Assembly: GCA_964481385.1 (NCBI GenBank)
Contig: CAYZTN010000003.1
Span: 1 to 45,193, forward strand
DNA length: 45,193 nucleotides
Source of the DNA: UMGS1649 sp964481385
GTDB taxonomy: Bacteria; Bacillota; Clostridia; TANB77; CAG-465
Reading direction: 5' to 3'
Below are positions 17,588-26,473 of this stretch, piece by piece. Within the stretch, counting starts at the first letter, position 1. Each line of letters begins with the position of its first letter. The translations under genes and the position numbers were made by a program. The notes under the pieces are model-generated. The model had not been told where the DNA came from, ran no database searches, and saw nothing but the letters and a program-made list of their open reading frames with translations.

Positions 17588-18451
17588 GTGACTAAGAAAA
17601 GTGGTATTATAGATAAGGTTCAAAAAAAGTCTGTAGATAAGAAGTCAAAACCACCAAAAAGCGTTGATACAACAGTTATTGAACCGTTAAATAAAGAGAT
17701 GGAAAAAGAGAAAGTAAAAGATGCCAAAAGTTTCTTTAATACAAAAAATCTTAGAGTGTATATAATAATAGGAATTGCTGCGTTTTTCTTTACTTTAATA
17801 ATATCTGCGCAGTTAAATACAGTATCTAATACAGATATAATTGCGGAGGGAATGAGAGAGGCAGAACTTTTATCTGAGTTAGCTAAAGTAAAGGAAGAAT
17901 TAAAAGAGTTAAAGGAAGATTATGAAAAGAGCCAAGAAGTAGTAGAAGAATATAAGTCAAACGCGTCAACGAATGATGCTTTGATAGCAACTATGACTGA
18001 AGAATTAAATGCAGCTTCTGTATTAGCGGGTTTAGTAGATTTAAAAGGAGAAGGTGTAGTTGTTACTATTCATGATAGTACATCAAGTTCTCCTGACTTG
18101 AGTGCTGAAGCTGGTCTTGTTCATGATACGGATTTGGTGTCCATTGTTACAGAACTTAAAGCCGCTGGTGCTGAAGCTATTAGTATAAATGGCCAAAGAA
18201 TAATTGCTATGACTCCAATAAGATGTGTAGGACCTACTATACAGATAAATAGTGTAAAAGTTGCAGCGCCATTTTACATCAAAGCTATTGGTAATTCTCA
18301 ATATTTAGAAAGCGCATTAAACATCAAAGGGGGAATAGTTAGTAGTTTGAGAAGATATGGTTTGACTATTGAAATAACAAGACAAGAGGATATTAAGATA
18401 GATAAATATGATGGAAACTTTAAATTAAGAACTGCGACAGTTGTAAAATAA
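17588..18451 (+). CDS. DUF881 family protein (YlxW/YlxX-like)
   Basis: 287 aa: basic N-terminus, one membrane helix (about 53-73), a coiled coil (about 85-130) and a conserved DUF881 domain (about 140-285, including GVVVTIHDS and EAISINGQRIIAMTPIRCVGPTIQIN). Its function is not firmly known; these genes accompany sbp and ftsAZ in dcw regions of Firmicutes, suggesting a role near the divisome. GTG 17588 follows AAAGGAG. Sixteen bases after ftsQ. Confidence 0.88.
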   Translation: MTKKSGIIDKVQKKSVDKKSKPPKSVDTTVIEPLNKEMEKEKVKDAKSFFNTKNLRVYIIIGIAAFFFTLIISAQLNTVSNTDIIAEGMREAELLSELAKVKEELKELKEDYEKSQEVVEEYKSNASTNDALIATMTEELNAASVLAGLVDLKGEGVVVTIHDSTSSSPDLSAEAGLVHDTDLVSIVTELKAAGAEAISINGQRIIAMTPIRCVGPTIQINSVKVAAPFYIKAIGNSQYLESALNIKGGIVSSLRRYGLTIEITRQEDIKIDKYDGNFKLRTATVVK

Positions 18452-18462
18452 GGGGGAATTCT

Positions 18463-18834
18463 ATGTTGGGAATTATAATAATAATTGCGTTTGTTGTACT
18501 AGGTTTTTTTCTAGGTTCAGACTTAGTAGTACCATATACATTTACAGAATATATTGCTGTTGCTATATTGGCTTTCTTGGATTCTTTGTTTGGAGGAGTA
18601 GCTGCAAATATGCAAAAAAAGTTTGACCTTTTAGTGTTCATAACTGGTTTCTTTGGAAATGCCTTGATAGCAATTTTTTTAGTGTATTTAGGTCAAAAAC
18701 TAAATGTAGATATTTATCTTGCGGCAGTTATAGTATTTAGCACAAGGTTATTCAATAATTTTAGTATAATGCGTAGAAGTTTACTAGATGGTCTCACAAA
18801 GAAACGCAAAAAGAAAAAACAAGAAAAAATATGA
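18463..18834 (+). CDS. sbp: Small basic protein Sbp (DUF1290)
   Basis: 123 aa membrane protein with three or four hydrophobic segments and the DUF1290 core (YIAVAILAFLDSLFGGVAAN, VFSTRLFNNFSIMRR), ending in a run of lysines. It is conserved next to DUF881 and divIB in Firmicutes; molecular role unknown. ATG 18463 after AGGGGG; it follows the DUF881 gene by 11 bp. Confidence 0.88.
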   Translation: MLGIIIIIAFVVLGFFLGSDLVVPYTFTEYIAVAILAFLDSLFGGVAANMQKKFDLLVFITGFFGNALIAIFLVYLGQKLNVDIYLAAVIVFSTRLFNNFSIMRRSLLDGLTKKRKKKKQEKI

Positions 18835-18881
18835 ATTATATTAAGTACTTCAAAATAGAATGTATTGAGGTGCTTATTTAT

Positions 18882-19658
18882 ATGGGAAAAATATATATTA
18901 TTGGAGAAGATGAAAGACAAACAAACTTAAAGAAAATGTATAGTGAAAGATTAGTTTCGAACTTAGTTGAAGCAGATTGTGTAATAATGCCTACTCCACT
19001 TACAAAAGATGGAATAAATATAACTGGAGCGGGAAAAATCGATACAGTTGTTCCTTTAATAAAGCATAAAGTTGTTATAGCTGGACGAATACCGGAAGCT
19101 GTTGGAAAAAAATTCGATGCTAATAATATTACATATTATGATTTAATGGAACAAGAAGATTTAGCTGTGAAAAATGCAGTTCCAACAGCTGAGGGTGTTA
19201 TATTTAAAATATTACAAGAGCAAAAAACTACCATATTTAATTCAAATGTTTTGGTTCTTGGTTTTGGAAAGTGTGGTAAAGCTTTAGCGGATAGGTTGTA
19301 TGGTTTAAAGGCAAATCTTTTTTGTGAAGCAAGACGCAAAAAAGATATTGCACAGATAGAAAGTTTGGGGTATAATAGTGTCGATATAGCAAAATTAGAA
19401 CAAGTTTTGCCTAATATGGATATTGTGATTAATACAGTTCCATATATGTTACTTAATAAAAGAAGATTAGAATTGTTAAAAAAAGACGCCTTAGTTATAG
19501 ATATTGCGTCAGCGCCGGGCGGTACTGATTTTGAGTACTGTAAAGAAAAAGGTATTAGAGCATATTTAGAGTTGGGGATTCCAGCTCGCACGTCACCAGT
19601 GTCGGCTGCACGTTTTACAAAAGAAGTAATAGATAGTATTTTAGGTGATAGAACATGA
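18882..19658 (+). CDS. dpaA: Dipicolinate synthase subunit A-like dehydrogenase (DpaA/SpoVFA)
   Basis: 258 aa NAD(P)-binding protein. The N-terminal KIYIIGEDERQ and the Rossmann motif VLVLGFGKCGKALA (about 122-135) with INTVPYMLL and LVIDIASAPGGTDFEYC match DpaA. That enzyme helps turn a lysine-pathway intermediate into dipicolinic acid, the spore-core chelator, in the mother cell. Partner dpaB is not in the window; some clostridia lack it and use an Etf protein instead. ATG 18882 follows GAGGTG; ATG 18831 in frame overlaps the sbp stop but has no good site. It overlaps uppP by 4 bp. Confidence 0.85.
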   Translation: MGKIYIIGEDERQTNLKKMYSERLVSNLVEADCVIMPTPLTKDGINITGAGKIDTVVPLIKHKVVIAGRIPEAVGKKFDANNITYYDLMEQEDLAVKNAVPTAEGVIFKILQEQKTTIFNSNVLVLGFGKCGKALADRLYGLKANLFCEARRKKDIAQIESLGYNSVDIAKLEQVLPNMDIVINTVPYMLLNKRRLELLKKDALVIDIASAPGGTDFEYCKEKGIRAYLELGIPARTSPVSAARFTKEVIDSILGDRT

Positions 19659-20485
19659 GCTCTATAAATGCCATAATACTTGGAATAATTCAGGGAGTAA
19701 CTGAGTTTTTTCCAATATCTAGCTCGGCTCACTTAATTGCTGCAAGATTTTTGTTTAATATGTCCGATTCTACTTTAGGTAATCTTACTTTTGATATAGC
19801 ACTACATTTTGGAACGCTTATAGCTATAGTGATATATTTTTTTAAAGATTTTGTATTAATGTTAAAAGAAGGCTTTAAGTTCAAGAAAAATGGCGTGTAT
19901 AGCTTTGGTGCTTTATCTAGTTCGGGTAAGCTTTTGTGGTATATAGTTATTGCTTGTATACCAGCTGGAATTGCAGGAGCAATGTTTGATGATGTAATTG
20001 AAACGTATATACGAGAGTCTAGTGCTGCTCCACTAATTTTGGCCGGAACCTTGAGTATTATGGGCATTTTGTTGTATTATATAGATAAGCATTCTGAAGC
20101 GGTGACTGACTTAGATAGCGTATCATTAAAGCAAGCTTTGTTTATTGGTATAGGTCAGATGTTCGCCATAATTCCAGGCTTTTCAAGGTCTGGTACAACA
20201 ATGATGGTGGCAAGAAAAGAAAAGCTAGATAGAGCGTCGGCTGCTAAATTTTCGTTTTTATTGGGTGTGCCTGTTATGGCAGGAGCGACTATTTTAAAAT
20301 TTAAAGATTTAACACTTTCTATGATAGATTTGCCGTTTGTATTAGGTGTAATAACGTCATTTGTAGTGGGAATAATTTGTATAAAAGTACTTATGGTAGT
20401 TATTAAAAAGGTAGGATTTGAGTATTTTGCCTTGTATAGAATAGTGTTAAGTATAATATTAATTATTACATATGTTATAAGATAG
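19655..20485 (+). CDS. uppP: Undecaprenyl-diphosphatase UppP (BacA)
   Basis: Integral membrane enzyme recycling undecaprenyl pyrophosphate to the phosphate carrier used by MraY, 276 aa. Signature motifs are GVTEFFPISSSAHL (about 14-27) and IIPGFSRSGTTM (about 170-181), which contribute active-site Glu, Ser and Arg. Also linked to bacitracin resistance. Its ATG overlaps the dpaA stop (ATGA), with AGGTGA upstream, so the two are translationally coupled. Confidence 0.96.
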   Translation: MSSINAIILGIIQGVTEFFPISSSAHLIAARFLFNMSDSTLGNLTFDIALHFGTLIAIVIYFFKDFVLMLKEGFKFKKNGVYSFGALSSSGKLLWYIVIACIPAGIAGAMFDDVIETYIRESSAAPLILAGTLSIMGILLYYIDKHSEAVTDLDSVSLKQALFIGIGQMFAIIPGFSRSGTTMMVARKEKLDRASAAKFSFLLGVPVMAGATILKFKDLTLSMIDLPFVLGVITSFVVGIICIKVLMVVIKKVGFEYFALYRIVLSIILIITYVIR

Positions 20486-20498
20486 GGGAGATGTACAA

Positions 20499-21341
20499 AT
20501 GAGTATAGTAAATGTAAAAGAGATAGTAGAAAAGAAAAAGAGTAATTTAAAAAGAGAGGTGCTCGAATTAAGAGATTTAGGCATAATACCGAAGCTTGCT
20601 GTAATTCTTGCAAATGACAATGACGCTTCAAGAGTTTATGTTGGTAGAAAAAGAAAAATGTGCCATGAATTAGGAATAGACGAAGTGGAATATATTTTTG
20701 ATAAAAAGGTGACTACGGAAGAAATTATTAAAACTATAGAAAAATTAAATGAAGATAGTGAAATAGACGGAATACTTGTGCAATTACCATTATTTAAGCA
20801 TCTCGATGAGCAAAAAGTGTTAGATAGCGTAAGTCCTAAAAAAGATGTTGATGGTTTTAGCTCTGTAAATGTTGGAAAATTATATAAAGGAGAAAAAGAT
20901 ATTGTACCATGTACTCCAAAAGGAATTCTTACAATACTTAAGGAGCTGGATACAAATATACAAGGAAAGAATGCTGTTGTTGTAGGTCGTTCACAAATTG
21001 TAGGCAGACCTATGGCAGCACTACTTTTAGCAGAGGGAGCAACAGTTACAATATGTCACTCTAAAACTACAGATTTACCACTTCATACACGCATGGCAGA
21101 TATTTTAGTTGTGGCAACAGGTGTACCGCATTTGATTAAACAAGATATGGTTAAAGCTGGAGCGGTAGTAATAGATGTTGGAATGACTAGAGTAAATGAA
21201 AAATTAGTTGGTGATGTAGATACAGAGTCAGTGGCTTCGGTTGCAAGTTATGTTACTCCGGTTCCTGGTGGAGTGGGACTTACTACAGTATATAGTTTAA
21301 TGGAAAACGTAGTAGGTTTGGCGAAAAAGAGAAATAAGTAA
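20499..21341 (+). CDS. folD: Bifunctional methylene-THF dehydrogenase/cyclohydrolase FolD
   Basis: Interconverts 5,10-methylene-, methenyl- and 10-formyl-tetrahydrofolate in the cytoplasm, 280 aa. Conserved: YVGRKRKMC with the catalytic Tyr/Lys (about 47-55), DGILVQLPL, VPCTPKGIL, the NADP motif VVGRSQIVGRPMA (about 160-172) and VTPVPGGVGLTT. ATG 20499 follows GGGGAG and lies 14 bp after uppP. Last gene of this unit; I see no strong terminator. Confidence 0.97.
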   Translation: MSIVNVKEIVEKKKSNLKREVLELRDLGIIPKLAVILANDNDASRVYVGRKRKMCHELGIDEVEYIFDKKVTTEEIIKTIEKLNEDSEIDGILVQLPLFKHLDEQKVLDSVSPKKDVDGFSSVNVGKLYKGEKDIVPCTPKGILTILKELDTNIQGKNAVVVGRSQIVGRPMAALLLAEGATVTICHSKTTDLPLHTRMADILVVATGVPHLIKQDMVKAGAVVIDVGMTRVNEKLVGDVDTESVASVASYVTPVPGGVGLTTVYSLMENVVGLAKKRNK

Positions 21342-21458
21342 AGAAAATCTATTAAAAACATATTATGGCTTATAACATAAAGAAAGTAAATATGAATGCT
21401 ATTTTGTATTCAAGTTTTTGTTTCTCTTATTAAATAACGAAAGAAGGAGATAGTTTTT

Positions 21459-22643
21459 ATGAAAAACAACAAATCTGCTATATCGCTCATTGTGTTGGTA
21501 ATAACTATAATTGTTTTAAGTATATTGGCTACAGTGGTGATATTAAGTTTAGTTGATACAAATATAATTAGTCTAGCGAGTAGTACGGCGTTCAAGGCTG
21601 ACATGGCAAATTACAAAGAAGCATGTGAAATTTACGTAACGAAGCAACTTGTTGATGATTTAACTTTTGATAGAGAAAAATTAAACGTAACATATGCAAA
21701 TAATTCAATTGTATTTAAAAATATTTTTGGTGACAACGTACCAGACAAATACAAAGAGAGACTAAGAGTAGTACATGGTAAACTTATGTATGAGACAGAC
21801 GATGAAACTGAAAAAGCCGTGCTAGAAGAGCTTAATATAAAATCGTTAATAACTAAAGGTATTGCTGAACAAATGGTTAGCCCATATATAGGATATTATG
21901 CAGATGTAGATGGAGATGGCTTGGTAGATGGTGTAATATTTGCAGATTTAGCATATAGCGTAAGTGGTGGAACATATGGTACAACTAGCGTAGGTACATT
22001 TGAATATAAAGCAGTAACAGATAAGAATACATTAAAAGATTATGTAGTTAGTCAAGAAAGTTATACTGCAATGAATGAAAGTACTACGCTAAGTTACGGA
22101 ACAAAGCCAGTACTAAGAGCAATAGATGGGACAACAGGAACAAATAGATTTTATGTGATGAAACTAAGTGATTTGGTTGTAAATAATAAGACAACCTTTT
22201 GTTGGTATTATAGCAAGAATGGTTCATTAGACGTATCACGAACCGCTGCTGATTTTGGAAGCGGTAAACAAAATACATATAACATGATATCCGACTGGAA
22301 TTCAGATACGAGTAGTGATAAAAATACTAGAGATGTGTGGAACGCAATGCAAGAACAAGCATATGATACAAATTACAATAAAGAAAACAAAACGGTAGAT
22401 GATTTGGTATGGTTTTTACCATCAAATGGTGAATGGTCTGCGTTTGCATATTACTTAAATAATAAAGATACAGATCCATTGACAACATCTAATTATTTGT
22501 CCGCATATGGCCTTAATAGTTCATATTGGACGTCATCGAGTTGGAGTAAGGACGTTGCGACAATTATTGCTTTTAATTATGGCTTTGTGAGCAATGCTCC
22601 CATCACTGGTTATTCATATATACGCTTAGCTACAACTTTCTAA
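21459..22643 (+). CDS. Prepilin-like surface protein with C-type-lectin-like C-terminus (copy 1)
   Basis: 394 aa. The N-terminus KSAISLIVLVITIIVLSILA is a type IV pilin-like helix, but Ala replaces the usual Gly before the cleavage point and the position-5 Glu is absent. The middle has a calcium-loop-like YADVDGDGLVDGVIFADL (about 148-165). The C-terminal third (WFLPSNGEWSAFAYYL to YWTSS and IRLATTF) resembles FGE/DUF1566-type C-type-lectin folds. It is paralogous over its whole length to 39060-40211. ATG 21459 follows AAGGAG. It is probably an envelope-anchored or pilus-like protein; ligand unknown. Confidence 0.7.
   Translation: MKNNKSAISLIVLVITIIVLSILATVVILSLVDTNIISLASSTAFKADMANYKEACEIYVTKQLVDDLTFDREKLNVTYANNSIVFKNIFGDNVPDKYKERLRVVHGKLMYETDDETEKAVLEELNIKSLITKGIAEQMVSPYIGYYADVDGDGLVDGVIFADLAYSVSGGTYGTTSVGTFEYKAVTDKNTLKDYVVSQESYTAMNESTTLSYGTKPVLRAIDGTTGTNRFYVMKLSDLVVNNKTTFCWYYSKNGSLDVSRTAADFGSGKQNTYNMISDWNSDTSSDKNTRDVWNAMQEQAYDTNYNKENKTVDDLVWFLPSNGEWSAFAYYLNNKDTDPLTTSNYLSAYGLNSSYWTSSSWSKDVATIIAFNYGFVSNAPITGYSYIRLATTF
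22506..22640 (+). other. Putative variable tip of prepilin-like protein 1
   Basis: The last 45 codons align without gaps with the last 45 of the paralogue (40074-40208). They share YGL, YW-S-S, and RLATTF, but the positions between are nearly all different, as in ligand-binding C-lectin tips. No template repeat or reverse transcriptase is visible nearby. Confidence 0.4.
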
Positions 22644-22809
22644 TTAAAAATAGATATAAAGAATGAGTTTTATCAATGGCATAATTTAAACATATTTCAA
22701 CTTTTGAGAAAATGGAAAATTAAAGTTAAAATAAATAAGTCGTGATGAAGAGTTACAAGTTTATGGCTATAATAAGCTTAACAAAAATATTAATAAGTAA
22801 ATATATTTT

Positions 22810-22852
22810 AAGAGTAGGAAAAAATGAGAATGTATAGTTTCCTACTCTTTTA
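22810..22852. terminator. Bidirectional terminator between prepilin 1 and the O-antigen-ligase-like gene
   Basis: AAGAGTAGGAAA (22810-22821) pairs perfectly with TTTCCTACTCTT (22838-22849), followed by T residues on the plus side and preceded by A-rich sequence for the minus-strand gene. Confidence 0.85.
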
Positions 22853-22855
22853 TTA

Positions 22856-24211
22856 CTATTTTGGAGCGTTTTTGGTTTCTTTTTTACACATTCCATATCC
22901 TATGCCGAGTATTATCCAGAATATTGGCGCAACATGGGTAACTGATATGTTACCTGCTGCTTGTATAAGATATGATAATATACTTAACCCTACTGCAAAT
23001 ATTGTTAAATTAGATTTGTCTTTCAAGTATTTTTTCCATATTGTTATTCCAATTATTGCAATAATTGTTATATAGCAAATAAGTGAAGGAATACCAGTAC
23101 ACACTGCTATATGTAAATATTCACAGTGAGCTTTATCAAATATATGATTAGAAGTGTAATCAGGCTTTAAGTATATATGTTCTACAAAATATGCACCAAG
23201 AGAATCTGGGCCTACGCCAAGCAAAGGATATTGTTTTATAATATCTAATGAAACCTTGTATATAAATCCTCTGCCGGATCCGAAGCTATCGCGGTCATTT
23301 TCTATATTTTTAGTTTCTTTTTTTAATGATATAGCTTCACCAATATATGTATTTTGGGTGCAAACATTTAACACAGCGAACATTAGTATAAAAGACAATA
23401 CTAATAAGCAAATATTTTTTGATTTGAATTTTTGAGTTATGGCGTAAATTAAGATAATTGCGAAATATATTGCAAATGTAATATATCCACCTAATGTTCT
23501 TGTGCAAACCAAGGCTCCAAAAGTAATTATGCTAGTTATTAAGTAAAAAGGATTACCTTTTTTCAAAAATACTAACATGTATATTGGTAAAAACATACTT
23601 AGGTAGCTTGAAAAGAAGTTAGGATTACCGAAAGAGCTAAATGCCATATATACATGTATATCAGTCCTACCAAGTGCATAATAAAGAATTGCTTGCACAA
23701 TACCAACAGCACTTACAATTATCGTTGAAGTTGCAAGGTAGGGTAAAAAGCGTTCGTTCCAATCAAAAAACTTATACGTTAAATAAAATAAGACTATGTA
23801 TAAGTATAACGTAATTGCACCTTCAAATCTTCCGACAGCACCATAGATTATTGGAAACGGAAAATATCTTGAAGTTACGGTAGATAAAACTATGAGTAAA
23901 GCATATATTGCAACTACTAAATCCAAGAGGTTGGTTTTTGTTTTACTAAAGAGCTTGACTTTTTCGCCTCTTTTGTGAGATTTTATCATTTGAACTACTT
24001 TTATACAAATCATAGTTATAGCTGCGATAATTGTAAAAAAGTATGTAAGCCTTATTTGATTAGTGTGTTGATAAATGTATGGTAAAAAGCATACAGGTAC
24101 AATTATAACAATAATAAATAAAAGAATTGATATAATTGTACTGTTATCGAATTTTAAATTATCTATATATTTTTTTATATTGGGTTTTGTTATTTGTATT
24201 TGAGTATTCAT
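22856..24211 (-). CDS. O-antigen ligase/polymerase (Wzy) family membrane protein
   Basis: 451 aa with about eleven membrane segments. The large loop contains GSGRGFIYKVSLDIIKQYPLLGVGPDS and FDKAHCEYLHIAVCTGIPSL, the pattern of the Wzy_C/O-antigen-ligase family (R and H-x-EYL motifs). Such proteins polymerise surface polysaccharide or transfer glycans to lipids, sugars or pilin-like proteins. ATG 24211 is chosen for AAAGGAA seven bases upstream; the frame opens 13 codons earlier. It is downstream of the M23 gene on the same strand. A link to glycosylating the neighbouring prepilin is speculation. Confidence 0.8.
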   Translation of the reverse strand: MNTQIQITKPNIKKYIDNLKFDNSTIISILLFIIVIIVPVCFLPYIYQHTNQIRLTYFFTIIAAITMICIKVVQMIKSHKRGEKVKLFSKTKTNLLDLVVAIYALLIVLSTVTSRYFPFPIIYGAVGRFEGAITLYLYIVLFYLTYKFFDWNERFLPYLATSTIIVSAVGIVQAILYYALGRTDIHVYMAFSSFGNPNFFSSYLSMFLPIYMLVFLKKGNPFYLITSIITFGALVCTRTLGGYITFAIYFAIILIYAITQKFKSKNICLLVLSFILMFAVLNVCTQNTYIGEAISLKKETKNIENDRDSFGSGRGFIYKVSLDIIKQYPLLGVGPDSLGAYFVEHIYLKPDYTSNHIFDKAHCEYLHIAVCTGIPSLICYITIIAIIGITIWKKYLKDKSNLTIFAVGLSILSYLIQAAGNISVTHVAPIFWIILGIGYGMCKKETKNAPK

Positions 24212-24282
24212 TTGTTTATTCCTTTCTTTTTCGTTAAAAGTATATATCAAAAACCAAACAATAACAACACAAACTTAATAAA

Positions 24283-24777
24283 TTATATATATTTTTCACC
24301 TAATGGATTTATGCTTTTATCTTTAAAGTAAAGTGAAAAGTGAAAGTGTACACCTGTTGTATCGCCATTTAAAATGCCCGGCGATATGTATTTTGGACCT
24401 ACTCTCGCTACCATTTGACCACCAAATACTCTTTCGTTATATTTTACTAAAATATCATTAGCTAAGTGACAATACATAGATTTGTATCCATTGTCATACT
24501 GTATAATTAACATGTTTCCACCTGAATAGTTGAAACCAGAAAAAGTTACTATACCACTAGACATAGCATATACAGGGGTTCCTTCATAAACTGCACAATC
24601 AATTCCATTATGAAAAGAATTATCAAAAGAACGCCATCCATACGAGGAAGTAAGAATATAATCACATTTAAGTGGAAATGTTAAAGAGTTTTTAGAGATA
24701 GTTGTGCAAAAGCAAGTGATACAGATAACGAAAATAACGCACAAGAATTTAAAATATTTTTTGAACAAAATAATCAC
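24283..24777 (-). CDS. M23 family metallopeptidase (LytM-like)
   Basis: 164 aa secreted or membrane-anchored peptidoglycan endopeptidase: an N-terminal hydrophobic segment (about 8-27), then a compact M23 domain. Zinc-ligand motifs are complete: HNGID (about 56-60), YCHLAND and the HFHFS motif (about 144-148). There is no SH3 or LysM domain. The only in-frame start I see at the top is GTG 24777, and a TATAAT ends eight bases before it with no ribosome binding site between, so the message may be leaderless or a later start (TTG, codon 4) may be used. Confidence 0.82.
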   Translation of the reverse strand: MIILFKKYFKFLCVIFVICITCFCTTISKNSLTFPLKCDYILTSSYGWRSFDNSFHNGIDCAVYEGTPVYAMSSGIVTFSGFNYSGGNMLIIQYDNGYKSMYCHLANDILVKYNERVFGGQMVARVGPKYISPGILNGDTTGVHFHFSLYFKDKSINPLGEKYI

Positions 24778-24784
24778 CTAGTTC

Positions 24785-24813
24785 ATTATACTATGCTTAA
24801 GGCAAAAAGTAAA
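24785..24813 (-). promoter_or_regulatory. Promoter of the M23 gene, very close to its start codon
   Basis: On the minus strand TTTACT (24813-24808), a 17-base spacer and TATAAT (24790-24785). Transcription would begin at about the GTG 24777. Confidence 0.55.
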
Positions 24814-24885
24814 ACCGAATAAGAGTGTCGAAAAAACGCTAAAAATAGCGAAAAATAAAGGCGCGCATATATATAATGATTTTTG

Positions 24886-24914
24886 TTGATTTTATTTTTT
24901 GAATATGATATATT
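24886..24914 (+). promoter_or_regulatory. Promoter of the surface-protein gene
   Basis: TTGATT (24886-24891), a 17-base spacer and TATATT (24909-24914) preceded by TGA (extended -10). Confidence 0.55.
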
Positions 24915-24942
24915 TATTTCGTAATTTAGGAGGGAATAGTTT

Positions 24943-26469
24943 ATGAAAAGAATTAAATTATTTGCTATTATGTTAGTTTTTGTTTTGTGCTCAATTTTAA
25001 CTACAACAGTATTTGCAGCTGAAATGAGTGAAGATTTTAAAAAGATATTAACTGATGGAAAACTAATCGTAAAAGCTTACAAACCAACAAATAAGGAAAA
25101 TGCAACTTTGTTATTAGACCTATATCTTATGGACAATTACAAAGGTTTTTCAATAGATAGTACAACTTTTAATAGCGACTTTACAAGTTGTGAGTTGTTG
25201 TATAATACGGAAAGACACGTTGTAAATATAGAATATAAATATGACGAAGAATTGAAAAAAATAGTAGACGGATATATGGAAAAAATACTAGCTCGTAACA
25301 AAAAATTTGAAGTTGATGACTTAGAATTAGTAAACTTTTGGATAAACGCAAAAGGAGATCCAGAGTATTTAATGAATTATTCAACAGAGCTTAATAAAAT
25401 GATAGGATACAAGAACTTTACAATTAGGTCGAGAATGGGTAGTGGTGCTGAGTTTGAAGCGATGTCCGCTGGATTTGATATTACAATAGATGATACAATA
25501 TACGCTATGACAAGTGATCCTAAAATTGGAACAAAATCAAATCATGTGCTATATGTTCCAAGTGATACAGAAGAAACAAAAGAAGCTCTTATAGCGGCTA
25601 TTCAGTCAAGAATAGATAATGCGTTTGGTAAAGGAAAGGTTGTAATAGAAGCAAAAGATGGGCAAGTTATTGACTATTATTTAAAACCATTTAATGATTC
25701 GGTTGATGAGTTGCAAGCACAGATAGATGAAATACTAGCAATGCCTGCTGAAGAACAAGACCAAAGTAGACTTAGAAACTTGCAAGATAATCTTAATAAT
25801 TACAAAGTATCTAAACAAAATGCGGTTGATAGTATAGAAAATGAAAACGGAGGGTTAAACTTTCTAAAAAAAGCAATCGGAGGATATTACTTTGTAGCAA
25901 AAGTAGGAGATGAAAGTCATCTATTTGTGTTAGTTAAAAGCGATGCACTTGTTTCAAAAGAGATAGAGCATATAACATCTGACCTTAAGACTGATGTTAC
26001 AGTAAAAATGGAAGACAATTTAGTGCCAATTGATACACAAGTAAAAGTAGAAAGGGTTACAGAAGGTGCAGAATATAACAGAATAATTAAAGTGTTAAAC
26101 GTTGAAACGAGTGAAATGTACGATATTTTGCTATATTCAGAGAGTAAAGATACATATGTAACTGAACTTTCAAATGGTATGTTTGAAGTAAGAATTCCTT
26201 TAAGTGAAAAGTTTGAAGGAAAAGATTTAATAGTATATTATGTAGATAGTAATGGCAAAATTACAGCGCATTCGGTAACAGTTAGAGATGGCTATGCAGT
26301 ATTTACGACTACTCACTTTAGTATATATACTTTAGCTGTAAAGCCTGTAAAAGATGATACTCCTCCAACAGGAGTAAGAAATAATGATGCTATCAGAGCA
26401 GTATCTATGCTCGGTATAATGGCATTGGCAGGTATAGTATTACTTAAGAACATAAAAGAGGAAGATTAA
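24943..26469 (+). CDS. Secreted surface protein with C-terminal TPPTG-type anchor
   Basis: 508 aa, family not recognised. It has a clear signal peptide (KRIKLFAIMLVFVLC to about residue 26), a long extracellular region with one coiled segment (about 245-300), and a beta-rich part near 330-465 reminiscent of clostridial cell-wall modules. The end reads TPPTG, then a hydrophobic helix and KNIKEED, the order of a sortase signal; xPxTG variants are known for class B sortases such as that of Clostridioides difficile. No sortase gene is in the window. ATG 24943 follows AGGAGG. It has its own promoter and terminator. Confidence 0.7.
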   Translation: MKRIKLFAIMLVFVLCSILTTTVFAAEMSEDFKKILTDGKLIVKAYKPTNKENATLLLDLYLMDNYKGFSIDSTTFNSDFTSCELLYNTERHVVNIEYKYDEELKKIVDGYMEKILARNKKFEVDDLELVNFWINAKGDPEYLMNYSTELNKMIGYKNFTIRSRMGSGAEFEAMSAGFDITIDDTIYAMTSDPKIGTKSNHVLYVPSDTEETKEALIAAIQSRIDNAFGKGKVVIEAKDGQVIDYYLKPFNDSVDELQAQIDEILAMPAEEQDQSRLRNLQDNLNNYKVSKQNAVDSIENENGGLNFLKKAIGGYYFVAKVGDESHLFVLVKSDALVSKEIEHITSDLKTDVTVKMEDNLVPIDTQVKVERVTEGAEYNRIIKVLNVETSEMYDILLYSESKDTYVTELSNGMFEVRIPLSEKFEGKDLIVYYVDSNGKITAHSVTVRDGYAVFTTTHFSIYTLAVKPVKDDTPPTGVRNNDAIRAVSMLGIMALAGIVLLKNIKEED

Positions 26470-26473
26470 TTTT

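Noticed and set aside
22644..22809. Template repeat or reverse transcriptase of a diversity-generating retroelement next to prepilin 1
   Set aside because: The spacer shows no match to the tip sequences and there is no reverse-transcriptase ORF; the same holds after prepilin 2.
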